Assembly: GCA_949358305.1 (NCBI GenBank)
Contig: OX442321.1
Span: forward strand, 9,387,605-9,451,604
DNA: 64,000 nucleotides
Reading direction: 5' to 3'
Source of the DNA: Strigamia acuminata
Lineage: Eukaryota; Arthropoda; Chilopoda; Geophilomorpha; Linotaeniidae
In this document: positions 13,601-26,764 of the stretch, one piece after another
Numbering within the stretch: the first letter of the stretch is position 1
How the letters are laid out: every line of letters starts with the position of its first letter
The notes under the pieces: generated by a model
Told to the model about the DNA's origin: nothing
Database searches by the model: none
Seen by the model: the letters and a program-made list of their open reading frames with translations, nothing else
Translations under genes and position numbers: made by a program

Positions 13601-16600
13601 TTTTCGGGTAGAAATTGGCACCTTAAACTGAATTAAAGGGGAATGCACTTTGAAATTAGTAAACGATAGGCATGGTTAAGTTTTAAACATCATCATCACC
13701 GTCTTTCCCTTGCGCTGCAAATTCATTGATAAACTGCATAGAACGAGCCTCGTTTTCGGTTGGTCAGTTGGAGCGAGAAGTCTGCTGATGTCAGCTCATT
13801 CTTTTACATCTCATTCCTACACGGGAAAACGTGTATTGTACGCAAATTAACCCTTCCATTACGGGAGAAGCGCGCCAACCACTTCAAGACTCGCATTAAA
13901 TTGATTTACAACGACCGCGTTTGGAGGGGAGAAAAAAATACAATTTATGAATATTACGCGAGCTAATTCAATTTTTTTCTTCTTCTAAATTTGTATTTGA
14001 TAACCGTGTAAGTGTACAAAGCTTCTGGCGGGTTTGCAGTTGCCTCAATAATTCAATGAAGAGGATTTTACAAACAGGAAATTACAAATCAAATCCTTAT
14101 TGTGTCAATAAAAGTTGATAAATTATGTATGTACATCTGTTCACAAACATCCTGTTCAATGAGCTCATTGAAGTTGTTTCCTCTGTTTATTTTGAGATTC
14201 TCATTATCTAAAACCCGCATACAGAGTTGCCTATTTTTGAGTGCGATTGTTTTGTTGCTTTTTTGTGTTGTTGTTGTATTTTCCATCGTTTTGTTGTATT
14301 TTTCATTGTTTTGTTGTATTTTTCATTGTTTTGTTGCATTTTTCATTGTTTTTTTGCATTTTTCATTGTTTTGTTGCATTTTTCATTGTTTTGTTGCATT
14401 TTTCATTGTTTTTTTGCATTTTGCATTGTTTTGTTGCATTTTTCATTGTTTTGTGGCGTTATTTCTTTTTTTAAATGCATTGTTGTATTGTTTAAGTGTT
14501 TTGTTGCGTTGTTTTTGTGTTTTTTAATGTTCCAATGTAATATTAACCTTTATACACAATTCGACGAATTTAGTGTCAGTACAAATCCAAGCTCAAATCG
14601 AATAACATAAAACAAAATAGTAAATGACAAAATTCACGTCCTATTGAAATTGGTTGGCAAACCCAATAATTGCTTCGCCTCCAAATGATCTTGTTTTCAT
14701 TTCGTTTCATTCAAAGCCATATAAAATGTTCCGTATATTACAACGCCAGTTAAATATCTATTTTAAAACGCCATTTGCCTCCACGCACCGAAATCACCTA
14801 ATCCCCCGAGCCTGAGACCGTAGTCGGTGTACGGCTGAAGGATCGTGCTTATCAATGAGAAACGTCTATCATTCTTGACTCAAATTATACGTTATGGCAA
14901 TAACTATTCCCTCATCTCATCTAATAACTGCAGGTGCTTTGTCAGCTTAGTCTTGTCCATTTCAATGCGCCTCAATTTGTTACGGCCCTCCCTCAATAAA
15001 CAAACAGTCGCAATGGATTACATAATTCATCCCTTCCGCAATATAGATAAGCCCCAAACATGTCACTTTACTCCAGATCCTCATCTTTAACGCATTAAAT
15101 AAATATATAAAAAAAAAACAATTTCACCCAAGTACCAAATCGCACACTTATATCAATCACTGCCAATTAACCATTAAAGCTCAATTGAAAAGGCCAATTG
15201 TGGATGGAACGCCAAATTACGCCCATTCTTCTTCTGTAAACTGGCCACAGGATTTTTTTCTCTCCCACCACTCCACTCCTCGTGTTGGTCATGGAAGAAA
15301 CCAATGGAATGGAATGGTATAGAAATCGATAAACCACTATACTCTCAAAAAGTGTAAACGGCGTTTCAGTGTGGAAAACAAATAAAAAGTTAAAAGAAGA
15401 AAAGAAAAGTGTGGGAGATAAAGGGAGAGAGAGAAATATCAGGTGTTTGCAAAGCTGGAAGAGAATTATACAGGAAAACGGCGCCCAAGTGCACAAAGGC
15501 GTGTAAGTTGAGTTCGCAACTAAGTTGCGCTGCTCGCTAGCTTGCAGCCATCCGTCTGTGTAGGTATGTGCAAACACAAGTGTTCGCTCAAAGGGAAGAG
15601 GATCCGTGGACAGAGTGGAAAGTCCGCAGTGGACAAACATGTTTTAATGAACTTTTGTTGCTGCCCCATAAACCACGCTGCCGAGTGAGTGGCTCAAATA
15701 TTTCCTTTCCTGCTTTTCTAGCCAACGTTTATTCATCTACTCTTTATTTTCTACAAGAATAGAATATATTTAAAAAACAAAAAATTGAAAAATTGCGTGT
15801 GAATATTCAATTTTTTTATTTTTTTTTATTTTTTTTGTATTTTTTGGCACAACAAAATATTTGTCCTCTTCTTTTCAAGAAATTCACGCAACATCTGCTG
15901 GATTCCAACATCCTGAATTTATTTCAGTAGTAACCATTCTCTCGCCAGTCAGCAAACAATACAAAGCCACAGTTGCCATGGAAACTGATCTACTCGTACT
16001 TTGCACCTCGTGTTGCATGAGCTCGATAATAACGTTACAGATTTTTCAATCACCTGTCGCCCTAACATCCCGCATGGCTTGAAATGAATAAATAAAAAAA
16101 TATATATAAATTTAAAAGAAAAAATAAAGACCCAAACTAAATCTAAAAATAAACGAAACGCATTCGTAGAATTAGAAGCAAAAGAAGAAGACTGACACCA
16201 TGTGTCACTTTGTTCTTAACGAGCCGAGTTTGATGAAAAACTTTATGGGCACAACTCGTGGCTCTAATGATCCGCATGGAAAAAGAGGAAAAGCAGACAA
16301 ATGTGAAATTTAAAGTTGAAATTCATTTAACCCTTTTAACATGTCGGACTAGAAATTAATTTTTAAAAGCGCATAATTGGGAAAATGTTACGGTTGAAAC
16401 AAAACAATAAACGAGCTTTAAAAATGCCAACGGAGCACACCGCACGTGCAGTTTAATGATCCTTTTACATCTTTCCGCTGCAAAACTCAATTCCAAACGA
16501 TATTTCTTAGTCGACGACTACAATTCCAGCGTATCGCTCAAATGTATTCAAACGAAATGTGTTAACTCGGCCCGTTTTATGATTTTTTATGCGTGTCACT

Positions 16601-19600
16601 GCCATATTAATGGGTCAGTGGGGGTCAGTGAATGGAGCGTGTGCTGGTCGTTGCTGATTCAGCCCTTTCTGCCGTCCACCTCCCATTTGTCAATCATAGG
16701 CGGGTGATAATGTCAGGGAATCTATTTTCTTTCGTGTTAGAGCAAATTGCATGGCAAAATGTGGAAATGGAATAAATTTTTAACGCCTTTTTTCTTTTAC
16801 AAATAAACTTTTTGATGCGGATGGAGCAATGAAAATCATTCAAAGGAAACCGAGAAATAATAAGTGTTGAGAAGGAATAATAAAAAAAGAGACAACTCGG
16901 TCGGAGTCCTTAGTTGGTGGATCCAATTGTACATTGGCACCTTGGGAAATCAAGAGGACAGTGGGCCTAAGTCTCATAAATCTGTTGGAGTGAACAAGGG
17001 TTCTCCAACTAATAAAGTACTAAACAAAAGATAATAAGCAGAAGAGAGCAGTCGCAGTTAATTAACACCAAATAACTTTCTCTATTTAATCACTGCATTC
17101 ATCTTTTGCTTGATTACATACACCCACGAGCCAATACTTTTCTCGTTATGCTCCTTGATTCCACCAGCAATTTCCTTCCAAAAAAACAAGCCTTGTCAAT
17201 TTTACGCTACCACACCTCACATTGATTTATGCCCATCAATATTGTACCGATAAATTTTTTAAAAAAAATCCGAAAACTAGACATAAAATTGATAAAAACT
17301 ACGAATTTTGACGTTTTAAAATTACTTCTGGGACTCCAAAATCCAAATTTCGCAAAAAATTAATTAATTCTTGCAAATTATCTCGACAATTTTCATCAGT
17401 TGAATCTTAATTTCCAAGTGAAGTTAGATAGAAAATAAGAAAACAAAAGAAAATTTCAGTTAACACCTCGCCTCAAGAGATGGTACTAATAAGAAAGTAA
17501 TTAAGGGGTTCATAGTAAAATTACCTTGAGCCTCTCGACTTGAGATATGAAAGCCTAATTAGCACCAAACAATCAAGATATAAAAAACAACCCGAGCCAA
17601 GAAAACTGCGAGTGGATACACACCGCGCACCTTCAAACATCCATAAAACAATAAGAAACGTAAGGGAAAAAATTGGATTTATTAGTACATTTACGAGTAC
17701 ACACAGCAGGAAATTCCTGGGGAAGCGTCAGGTTCGTGATTAATGTCAGAATAATTCATACGATGAAGATTATAAATAAACGATATATTTTTTTTTATTT
17801 TAAAAAAACAAAAACAAACCCAAAAAAAATATGGCACCGTGTCTGCATTTATATTTCATTGACATCTTTCAAGAAAACGCTTTAAGAATACCAAAACCAC
17901 GCCCCATTGCATTGAAATGCACCTGTGCATTGATTGCGTGTGTCTGTGTCTTCTTTTGCACGTTCAGCCAAACGTTGGACAATTTCATTCTACCATAAAG
18001 CGGATGCAAACAAAACGAAAAAAAAATGAGGAAAACAGAAAGAGGAAGAAAAAAAATGGCTATAAATAAATTTTCATCTTTATATTTAATTAAAGGGCGC
18101 AATTTGGACAAAGTTCTCCCCACTTGATAACCAGGTCATTGGATTACAACACTTTTGGCCTGCAAAATTCCCTTAAGTAGATATATAAGGAACATATTGT
18201 CCAAGTGGGATTCATGCACTGCATGATGTTGGGTTGCTTAGCAACCACATCTTCGACGTTTGCCTGTGAAAGAAGGAATGCAGAGGCGGCACAAAAAAAG
18301 GTATAGTTGGTGACCCGATTTTCAGACCAGAGGGCGGCTTTTCTGCCAACTTTCCACTTCCCTAACCAATATGCGATTTTCTCGCGCATCTTTTCGATAC
18401 CTGAAAGACGAGCAGCATCGTGCAGCATCCCCCAAAAAAAAATGAAAAAAATATAAATTTTATTTTAATATGAAAAATGTGGAAAAAGTCGGAGAAAGCA
18501 AAAATAAAAATAAAAAAAATTTTTTTTTTTTTTAACTTTGTTCCCCTGGTGATCAAACATTACGAAAAAGAGATTTGGACGCGTGCTAAGTGCCCACATG
18601 TCAGGAGAGAAACGCAGCCTACAGCAAACAACCATACATCGCCCGAAATGGGGAAAAAGGACGGGACAAGACCCCAGGGTTTGCAAATGGAAGTCTCTTC
18701 TTTCCAGATGCGTTTTCGTGATTACGCGCTCAAACATTTTTATAGGTGGGGGAAAAAAAGGAAAGGAAAAAATGGAAAAGTGTTAAAAAAATTGCAATTG
18801 GAAAAAGTTCCGAGTAAAATCCATGGTCTATTCGTGAAGATATATTCAATTTATGAAGCAAAGCGATGGAAGATCGATCAGATGCTATTTTTTTTCGCCT
18901 CACTTTGGAAAATCCATTCATATTTTGCTAGTAGGATGAGCACACATATATATATATATTTGGTGACGGAAATAAGTTTTCCTTTTCTTCAGTCACAGGG
19001 GGAGGGGGCCTCAAACCCAACCCATTTCCTAAGCGATAAAAATTGACTCGACCGACGCTTGTCCGCTACGTATAAATTCAAAGTGGAAAGCCATCCATCT
19101 GAGCGACAAGAAGATGGCAACCTTCCTTCCCAATCCGAATAAAAGAAAAAAAAATAGAAGAAAAAAAAAATCGTTCTTCACAATAGTTACTGACACCTCA
19201 TATTTTTTGCTTCACATTCTACAAATTCTAAAAATTCTCCCAGTTTTGCTCGATTTAAATATGGAAAGAAAAAAAAGATAAAGATAAAAGGAAAGAAAAG
19301 AAAAAATAACAAGAAATTTTCCACATGTAAACAATGTTGGAAGGAAAACAAGCTTAGAACATTGAAAAAAGCTATTTCCTTATAGACTTTATAACCTACC
19401 ACTTGCGTTAAGATCTCTTCCCTTGACTGCACAAACAGAAATTGTGTTCGCAGTTGCAAACATTGTGCTAGTAACTTGAAAATTTTACTTATCATGATGC
19501 ACAGAAAACAAGTGCTCCCAACCGAACCCAATATTCTCCTGTAAAATTAAACTCGTCATTTTAAATCAATTTACCTTACTTGTTTTATTATTTCCTATTT

Positions 19601-21160
19601 TCATATCCGCCATTTTTCCACCGTCTTTCTTCGTAACTGAAAACCTATTTCACAATTTCTTTTTACATGATTTAAGTTTAAGTGACTGTAACGCAATTGC
19701 CAACTTCAATAAAATTTTAAAATACCTAGTTTACCTTGCTTATTGAAGTTGAAAACAGCGTATGAGCTATCCTATGTAATTGCGTCGGACGTACAAAATG
19801 GCGCTTTGTTTTGATCACGCTTTGTCTCGCGCTTTCTCGTTGTGGCTGTTTCCTTTGTTTGCGCGATAAATAGTCATACAAGAATTAAAAACTTCTTTTT
19901 TAAAAAAAAATTCAATTAGATAATTTAATGGTCTTCTTGGGTCTTCTCGTAATTAATGTGTAATCATTTAAATAATGTCAACAAAATAAAAATATTTCCC
20001 CTCGCTGCCATAAACCGTCTAATTTATTCACTGCGTGTACTGTCTTTGCCACGTTAATCTCCCAGAGTAATAAAACTTACAATTACAACTAAAAAATTAA
20101 GCAGATGATAAAAGTTTAAACAAGAGACGAAACCCGAAAAAACACGACAAACAAACACTTTAATGAAACATAAAACGCGACATAAAAATTAAAAAAAGTC
20201 ACTCGTGTTAAAACTTAAAATTCCATCTCATTTCTTTAAATACTTGTAAAATTACACTACTTCTTAGGAATTTTGCTTTAGCTAACCACGGCCATGTTAT
20301 TTATGATGTAATTAATGTCTAAGTGAGGGTGTTCGGGTGAGAACCACAGCGAACATCGTAAAGCCAGAAAACTGCGTTTTTTTCCGCCGTTTTTCTTTTT
20401 TTTTCTCTTTTTTTTTCCTTCTTTTTTCCTCTTCCACTCTCATCCCAACCTGCTTCATTAATAACAGGAGCCCGTGGCAAAGCAAATATAAATTTTTTGG
20501 GGGTAGAGAAAAATGAAAATAACATTTCTACATCTTGCTACTTTTATCGTCCCCACATCAACCACTAAAAGTTCGATGCGGTGCATTTCACTGAGGTTCT
20601 ACCTGCATTTACAAGCCATCGATAGTTAAGTGTTGGCGTGTAGCCAGACTGACAAGTCGCTTGCTTGAACGATGGCGTTTATACTCGATACCGCTAGCTT
20701 AAGATAGCAATCCACAAGATAACAAACTTAGTTACACTTGCAACGTGAAGGAAAAGGGGGAGAAATAAATTGCAGCGCTCACGGATTCAGTTAATTAACG
20801 AGATGTGTCACGAGTTAAACTGATGATAATTTGTGAATTGACCCAAAGCAATTGTGTACTGCACTTTGTTGGTGAGAAAAATAGCAAACGAAATTTAAAA
20901 GGGTGCAGGTTCAAAGAACCGCAATTTTCCCTCAGAGGGCTCTATTCTCATTTTTCATCACGTGACCTCTGAAGCACTCAATCGACTTTCCGCTGATCTC
21001 CGACTTCTTTCACCTGATCCCACCTCGGGGGAACTTTTTCCTTTTTTTGGTAAAGCTCACTACCTGCTTGTACAACTAGAAACGACGCAATCTCGTTTAA
21101 GATAGCACATAAATTTAAATGAAAAGAAAAGAAGTATTTGTAAATGATGAAAATAAAAAA

Positions 21161-21196
<36 letters not shown>

Positions 21197-24100
21197 AGTT
21201 GGGCACCTGTAATTGCTTTGCGCTTAAATTTTGGCTTCAAATGCAAATTTGATCTGTAAAAATTCACAAAACGTGCATTGCAGTGAAGCCCTTCGAAATG
21301 AGGACTGGGTGTGCGCGCGGTACGCGCGCATGGCACTTTCTTAGTTTCTTTTATATATTTTTTTCTTCTTTAGTTCCACAAAATCTAATGAAACGTGGGA
21401 GAAAAAAAAGTTTGTTTTAATGTTTTTTTATTATTGAATTTTGTTTCTAAAATGTAATAAATGAAATATGGTCAATTGGGATATTTTTGCCGACATTTGT
21501 CGAGTGGCTTCATATAAAGACCGAAACAAAAAAGTGGAATGCGGTTTGTAGAAATTGCACACACAAGATCAATAAAGAAGACTTGGTAGAACAAGCTAAA
21601 TTTAGTAACCTCAGTTATACTCGAGAAACAAAATGGATAAAAATACTCATGTTTTAAATATGTGACTTATTATTTTTTCAATTCAATTCACTTTCAATTC
21701 CTTTTATTTTCCTTATCTGACGGAATGTATGGACCATTTACAACTTCAAAACTGCAATATAATAAAACAAATCACAGTAGGTACAATTTATTCCGAAATG
21801 GATTCTTTTTTTTCAAAAAAAAAAAAAAGAAAAGAAATAACCTAAGAATTGCAGCAAGAATCATCCATCTTCTTCACTTTATTGACACGTTGGCATTGAA
21901 AACACTTTTTCAACAACAACAACTCACTCATTTTAGAGAAAACACGAAAATATCTGCTTGAGTCTATGGAAACCATAAAAGTAAACGAAGAAAAGAAATA
22001 AAAAAAGGAAACCTTATTTTTGTAATTGGAGATGTGCATCCTCGTACAAGTAATGATAGATCCAATGAAATAAAAATTTATGACTTCTATTCCATCTTTA
22101 TTATAATCAACATCAACATACTTTCTTCCCACGAGGCAATTATTTTTTGCCTCATCTTCGAGATGAAGAGATGAAGAGAGATTTTGACGAGGTCAGTCAG
22201 TCGACTTAATCCTTGGCAAAAGCTGAATTACAAAACTCGGTCTGCAACTTCCATAAATCTCTCTGAAAAGGAGTGTGTTGGGACATAAGAGCCGCCAGAA
22301 GGAAACTAATAATTTTCTCTCGGTGGATTTTCATCTGAGAAAGGACGTGACTGTGCATCGTTAGTTCATATGGCCGACTTTATCTACTTCACTGCACTCG
22401 TGGATAAATTCACTCACTTCTCATTTTCCCTGCTTGATGTTACATTAAGAGACACATAGTACACACCCGAAAAAATATAAACAAGCAGTCCGTTGCTAGA
22501 TTCCTTCAACCCAATTTTAACCATTTATTCGGACATCTAACGCGCGTAAATAAATAATGCTTCCAACAGCATGAAATTGAAACTATCTTTAAAACTTTCA
22601 TTGCTGTTTAATATTAATCACGAGTCAGTAGCTGCATTTAAGAGCCACTAACACAACGACACCTCGGATTAAAATTCTCTTCTCCCATTGGATCATGTAT
22701 TTTTTAGTATTATTAGTAAGGAGAAAAGAAATTAAAAATAAAAATTAAGGGCGGATTACGAAGAGAGTGTAGATGCAAATTCTTGAAAGTTCCGCCCACT
22801 CAGTGGGATTCCCGCAGCTTAATAAGGCCGCGTTTAAGTCATATTTCATGGTAAAGCAGCAAATGACTTGACAGACTTTGCTCTTAACGTCTGAGTTGGT
22901 AAAGAAATGGTCGAGAGCTGTTTCATTTTCACTTAATTCGATGTTGAAGGATTTTAGGGCTGCAGCTTCCAGAAATAACAAAGGAAGTAAAGGGTCAATG
23001 GCAACAAAAAGAGCTGAGTATTTGTAGCCATGGCCCAAAATAAAGCCCGTGTAGGCCCCGAGCTAATATTTTTCAACTGACGCTGAGGTCACCGAGTCGA
23101 CGTTTGTCACCGCACACGCCGACTACTCTTGACAAGAGCCAACTTCATGACGGCGCGACAAACGCTCGAGCCCTGAGGGACGATCGCGTTCGCAGTTCCA
23201 TCCCGAAAGAATTCCTAGCCAAAAATCAGTGTTCGTGAGTTATAAAGAAAATGAAGATAAGATACCGTGCCCCCCCGAAGAAATGCGATGTAAGATAATA
23301 GGATAAAGAAAAAGAAAATAATAAAAAAATTAATAAAAGTTTTATTTGATGGAGGAAATTAATGAGACGACGGAACGAAACAAAAAAAAATTATTTTAAA
23401 TTTAAAAATTTAAAAATTTAAAAAATTTAAAAATGGAAGGTAGGAGGTTGTAATTAACACCAACACATTTCTCCCTCATGGTCACATTAATTTGTAGAGA
23501 CAGATGGAACCAAGCTGGTTTAATATTTCTTAAAATATTCCATTAAAATAATTAGAGTGCCATTCTCATCTCTCCTTCTTCTTCTTCTCCTCACCAATGC
23601 AAGCCTTTTATATTTAAAAAGAAAGAGATCCCATCCCCCATTATAACGTCATTTTTTCCTACATTTCAAATGACGAATGTGTCAAGTAACTGATTCATTT
23701 GGGTGAAATTATTGTTACAAGATATTCATGAAATTCAGTGAGCGGGGTAATTTTGGGGTCAGAAAATGAAGAGCAATTGTAAACTGATCCTTTGTTGACG
23801 GCTACAAGCTCATAAAATATGATGAATGGCAAAAAATGGTGAAAGAATTGATCGCTTGTTTTGGTTGCAGACATTCGTTAACGGATTGCACGCAACACTT
23901 GCAAGCTACCGAGGATTATCTTGTGGACAGTTAAGCCGAGAATAAAAGAATAAAATCCCCAAACTCCAGTCTCTAGGCTACCACGGGGCGATAGCGAAAG
24001 AAGAGAAGGAAACACGGCTGGAAATAAGGATTTAGATGGATTCTACGTTTTGTTTTCTTTCCAAACAATTCCGACTTCCTTTATATTTATGTCTGCAAAA

Positions 24101-25527
24101 TTTCAAACTTATTCCTTCAAGACGGCGTATGGATTTAGCCGGGGATTTCCACTCCCTACGGATTTCTTGTTCATGAAAAAAGCAAAGTTTTGTGAGAAGA
24201 CGAAGACAAATTCTTATTGAAGTTTGACTTTGAGACTGTCTTAATTCATTAGAAAAGATGCAGGAAATTTATGCAAATCGGATTTGCATTTTTTTCTAAT
24301 TTTCGCCTTGAAAAAAAGACAGAAAAAAAATTTAAAAAAATCAAAAATGAAAGTTGTTAAGTGTGTGCGTTTGCTGAAGCAGGAAATGACTTATAATTTT
24401 ATGCAATATGTCTCTTAATTATCAATGGGGTGGGTGTGCACGGGTTTCCTGTTAAATTAATGGGGCGAGAAATTTATGTGAACACATTCACTCATGGATG
24501 TATCCTTCGTTATGCTCTTCTCTTTTTTCTTTTTTTTTTAATTTTCATTCCGTTTTATTTATATTTTACAGGGTTAAGATTGATGAGTTGAAAACGCCGT
24601 GCTTTTCTTAAGTCGAGTTTAAAAGCTTGATTTTTGCACAGTTATAAAAGTTGAAATTGGATAGAGAATTAGAAAGGATGTAAAATCTTAAATGGAATTA
24701 AAATTTCTAAGAGGGGAAAAAATTAAGACAAAGAAAAAAAATCTCACTCCAAATGCATACAATTCCCAAAGTGTTAAATGAGTTCGAGTAGTATGGAAAT
24801 GGGGAATGCTGAAAGCTTTTATCTGCCAAATTACCCCGCAAAGCTCATTAAGAGATTTGAGAAAATTTAATCGTTTTCAATAACATGCGTACTTGTCAGT
24901 AGATTTGATAACTAAGAAAAATCAAGAGTGAAGTTAAGACAAAAAGAAATCTAAAAGACAAAAAAAAAGAGAAAAGATGACACAGCTGAAAGATGAGACA
25001 TCAAATAAGGCAAATATGCAAAGTGCTCTTTTTTTATTCTACTAAAACAGAAGATTATATTAAATTTTGATATTAAATTTCCCGTTTCTTTTAAAAGTGC
25101 GAGATAACTTTTTAAGTGGTGTCATGCAGAGAAGCCGACTCAGTCCAAGTCCGGCGGAGTTTTTGTTTTGCTGCGCAGTTGAATCGAGTTTCACCATTTG
25201 GGGATTAAACAATTTTATAAATTACTAGATACACGCATATTAAAAATTCTCTTTCGGCACTTATTAATGGGTATTAGCACGGGAAATATACAGAATTTTC
25301 TAGCATTAGATCTTTAAAAAAATGAATCAATTATTTGGCGAATATTTTTCATGCATTAAAGAAGTTTTTAAAGTTTGACTTACCACGCTATTACTGAGAA
25401 GCACTTCCCAAGTGTGGTTGGCTCTCCATGCGACGGCACCGGAGGGCGCCGACGGTGGACACACGAGAGACGAGTGGCCCACGTGCCATGTTACTAACAC
25501 CGCAAACGAAAAGAGAACAGTTGCCAT
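1..25527 (-). CDS. DNER-like: DNER/Notch-like transmembrane EGF-repeat receptor (3' end cut by window)
   Basis: Exons on the minus strand, in order: 25384-25527, 10936-11039, 9247-9428, 7678-7820, 4686-4839, 4364-4588, 3119-3261, 2376-2469, 2180-2320, 1408-1518, 1006-1162, 1-137 (partial). All junctions are GT-AG and keep phase, giving about 578 residues. Residues 1-21 form a signal peptide ([12 protein letters not shown]...). Residues 45-175 are a beta-rich N-terminal region without EGF pattern. From about 175 to 440 come seven EGF-like units; the first holds the motif [14 protein letters not shown], which I recall from DNER-type proteins, and others show typical CxNGGxC and CxPGFxG spacing. 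A linker leads to a membrane helix at about 482-499, then a cytoplasmic tail starting HCRVHR. Expected role: Notch-pathway-related cell-surface signalling or adhesion. The start is the ATG after an in-frame GTG at 25528. Most EGF exons are bounded by phase 1 introns. A Notch ligand is excluded because no DSL domain is seen. The family call is from motif memory, not a search. Confidence 0.78.
4840..10935 (-). other. Large internal introns of the DNER-like gene
   Basis: Introns at 4840-7677, 7821-9246 and 9429-10935 separate the exons of the N-terminal region. They are AT-rich and contain no coding exon I can support. A small GC-rich stem of six pairs with a five-base loop sits at 5121-5137 (CGGGTT / AACCCG). 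The remaining smaller introns of this gene (138-1005, 1519-2179, 2470-3118, 3262-4363) also hold only AT-rich sequence and homopolymer runs. Confidence 0.6.
12573..12612. repeat. 12-bp perfect GC-rich inverted repeat
   Basis: Arms ATACAGCGCGCG (12573-12584) and CGCGCGCTGTAT (12601-12612) are exact reverse complements around a 16-base loop. The CpG-dense arms stand out strongly from the AT-rich intron. It could form a cruciform in DNA or a hairpin in the pre-mRNA. Confidence 0.8.
12742..12814 (-). pseudogene. Degenerate tRNA-like fragment
   Basis: On the minus strand, TAGTCGAGATGG (12796-12807) fits the pol III A-box consensus TRGYNNARNNGG at every position and is followed by TTAGCA, as in a D loop. 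An anticodon-loop-like CTTTTAC follows at the right distance and would read TTT. No acceptable B box (GGTTCRANNCC) is present downstream, and the acceptor stem does not close. It is therefore best seen as a decayed tRNA gene or a tRNA-derived SINE head, or chance. Confidence 0.3.
14275..14460. repeat. 20-bp minisatellite, about nine copies
   Basis: The unit TTTTTCATTGTTTTGTTGCA repeats head to tail with few substitutions (mostly C/T in the GTTGC/TATT part). It lies within the first intron of the DNER-like gene. It produces long Phe/Cys/Val/His-rich open frames in all three plus frames, which are artefacts of the repeat. Confidence 0.92.
19691..19785. repeat. Nested inverted repeat, MITE-like
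   Basis: Inner arms CAACTTCAATAA (19701-19712) and TTATTGAAGTTG (19740-19751) are perfect reverse complements. Outer arms ACGCAATTGC (19691-19700) and GTAATTGCGT (19776-19785) match at 9 of 10 positions. The layout resembles a small foldback element, but no clear target-site duplication was seen. Confidence 0.6.
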
Positions 25528-26764
25528 CACGATTGAGTGAAATGTTCACATCTGCCACGACGGACAACGATCATCAACCGACTGAACACGACGGGCATCG
25601 CGCAGATTGCGCATCATCCTGACGACGATCCGTTCGACTGCGCAGCTCACTCCAACTCACCTCCGCCGCGCGCAGCTGCAGCCTTTGCATAATTGAATGA
25701 CATCTTTTGATGATATTGTTTATTACGAACCAAATTTCTTGCCTCAAAGTGGATGGGATGATTGATGACTTCCCTAGCCGCGATAATGTAAGGGAAAAAA
25801 ATGGCGAATTTTAAGATAAATGTGAGCAAATTTAACTTTTAATTGCAGTTTCATCGTCATCGACTGGACATTCCAATCGATCAAAAATTGATTAAAGCGA
25901 AATAACTTTTGTTTAACTTCCCGATTGTCTCTCGAGGTAAGAAGAGTATAAGCAAACAGTAACGTTTGCCCGGGTTGTGAACGTATTAAATTTTTAAAAA
26001 TGTTACAAATGAAAGGGGGGAAAGAAATGTAAACAAGGAGAAGAAATGGCACAAACAGAATTGTTTGTCATGAGAACTCTCTTATTCGTGTTTCCATAGA
26101 AACATAAACTAAAGGGAAAATGAAAAAAGAAAATGAAAAAAACGACGTTTCGGCCAATATTTCTGAATCAGTTTTTGGCACACACCAAAATGGTCTTGTG
26201 CGAGCTCGCAACTCGAATTCATCATTCAAATTTATTTTATTTCTTCAACAAACTTTTTCCATTCGTTTGAATTTTTCTCCATAAAACAAAAGTTCGTCCG
26301 CATTCTTTTGAATCATCTCATTTAAAGAGTTTCCAAAATATAAATAAGAATGAAAAAAATTATAAAAAATAAAAAATTAATTAACTAATTAAAACTCACC
26401 AGAAGCAATTACTTGTTTTCATTCTCTTTATTTGATGATAAAATATTAAAACCTGAGCAAAAACAATGACAAAACAAATCCACGCTTCCGTTCCCAAGGC
26501 AAAAACCTTAAGTACTTCATTAATTTAAATTTATAATTACAATTTTAAAAATATATTCTTTTTAAACATATAAGATGTAACAAATTAATAAAATTTATCC
26601 TGCTACACTAAATTCTAACGTTAGTCTATTTTTGGAAGCAAAAAAATCCTCAATCCTATAATAACATTTCACTTAACACAATTCGTTATATCTTTCCTTT
26701 TCTTTTTATTTTCCTTTTCGTTTTCATAATAACAACGGTATATAGAGTTTATGCTGTGCTAAGG
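25528..26764. other. Intergenic: DNER-like promoter region and PANK4 3' flank
   Basis: Both neighbours are on the minus strand, so this stretch holds the 5' region of the DNER-like gene and the 3' UTR of PANK4. The first 150 bases above the DNER-like ATG are relatively GC- and CpG-rich (around 25560-25680, with GCGCA and CCGCGCGCAGC motifs), as expected of a promoter. The rest is AT-rich with no supported gene. Confidence 0.5.
26705..26710 (-). terminator. Poly(A) signal candidate for PANK4
   Basis: AATAAA on the minus strand, 55 bases downstream of the PANK4 stop codon. Confidence 0.45.

Larger units (their letters stand above)
11040..25383 (-). other. 14.3 kb first intron of the DNER-like gene
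   Basis: The stretch between the signal-peptide exon and exon 2 contains no exon I can support on either strand. It is AT-rich with many A/T runs. Within it lie a 20-bp minisatellite (14275-14460), a tRNA-like fragment (12742-12814), and three inverted repeats (12573-12612, 19691-19785, 21312-21330), each listed separately. Open frames inside it are low-complexity or start without ATG. Long first introns of this kind often carry enhancers, but I cannot identify one from sequence alone. Confidence 0.7.

Noticed and set aside
14102-14610. Overlapping Phe/Cys-rich open frames in three frames
   Set aside because: Produced by the 20-bp minisatellite, not by selection for protein.
15167-15640. 157-codon minus-strand open frame
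   Set aside because: No codon-usage or motif support; the hydrophobic stretches come from purine-rich tracts read in antisense.
18477-19046. Longest plus-strand open frame outside genes, about 189 codons
   Set aside because: Begins in poly(A)/poly(T), is Lys/Phe-rich low complexity, shows no domain or splice context, and lies in the large intron.
22745-23038. Minus-strand open frame that reads somewhat like a protein
   Set aside because: It begins at TTG rather than ATG, has no splice acceptor in a useful place, and no recognisable motif.
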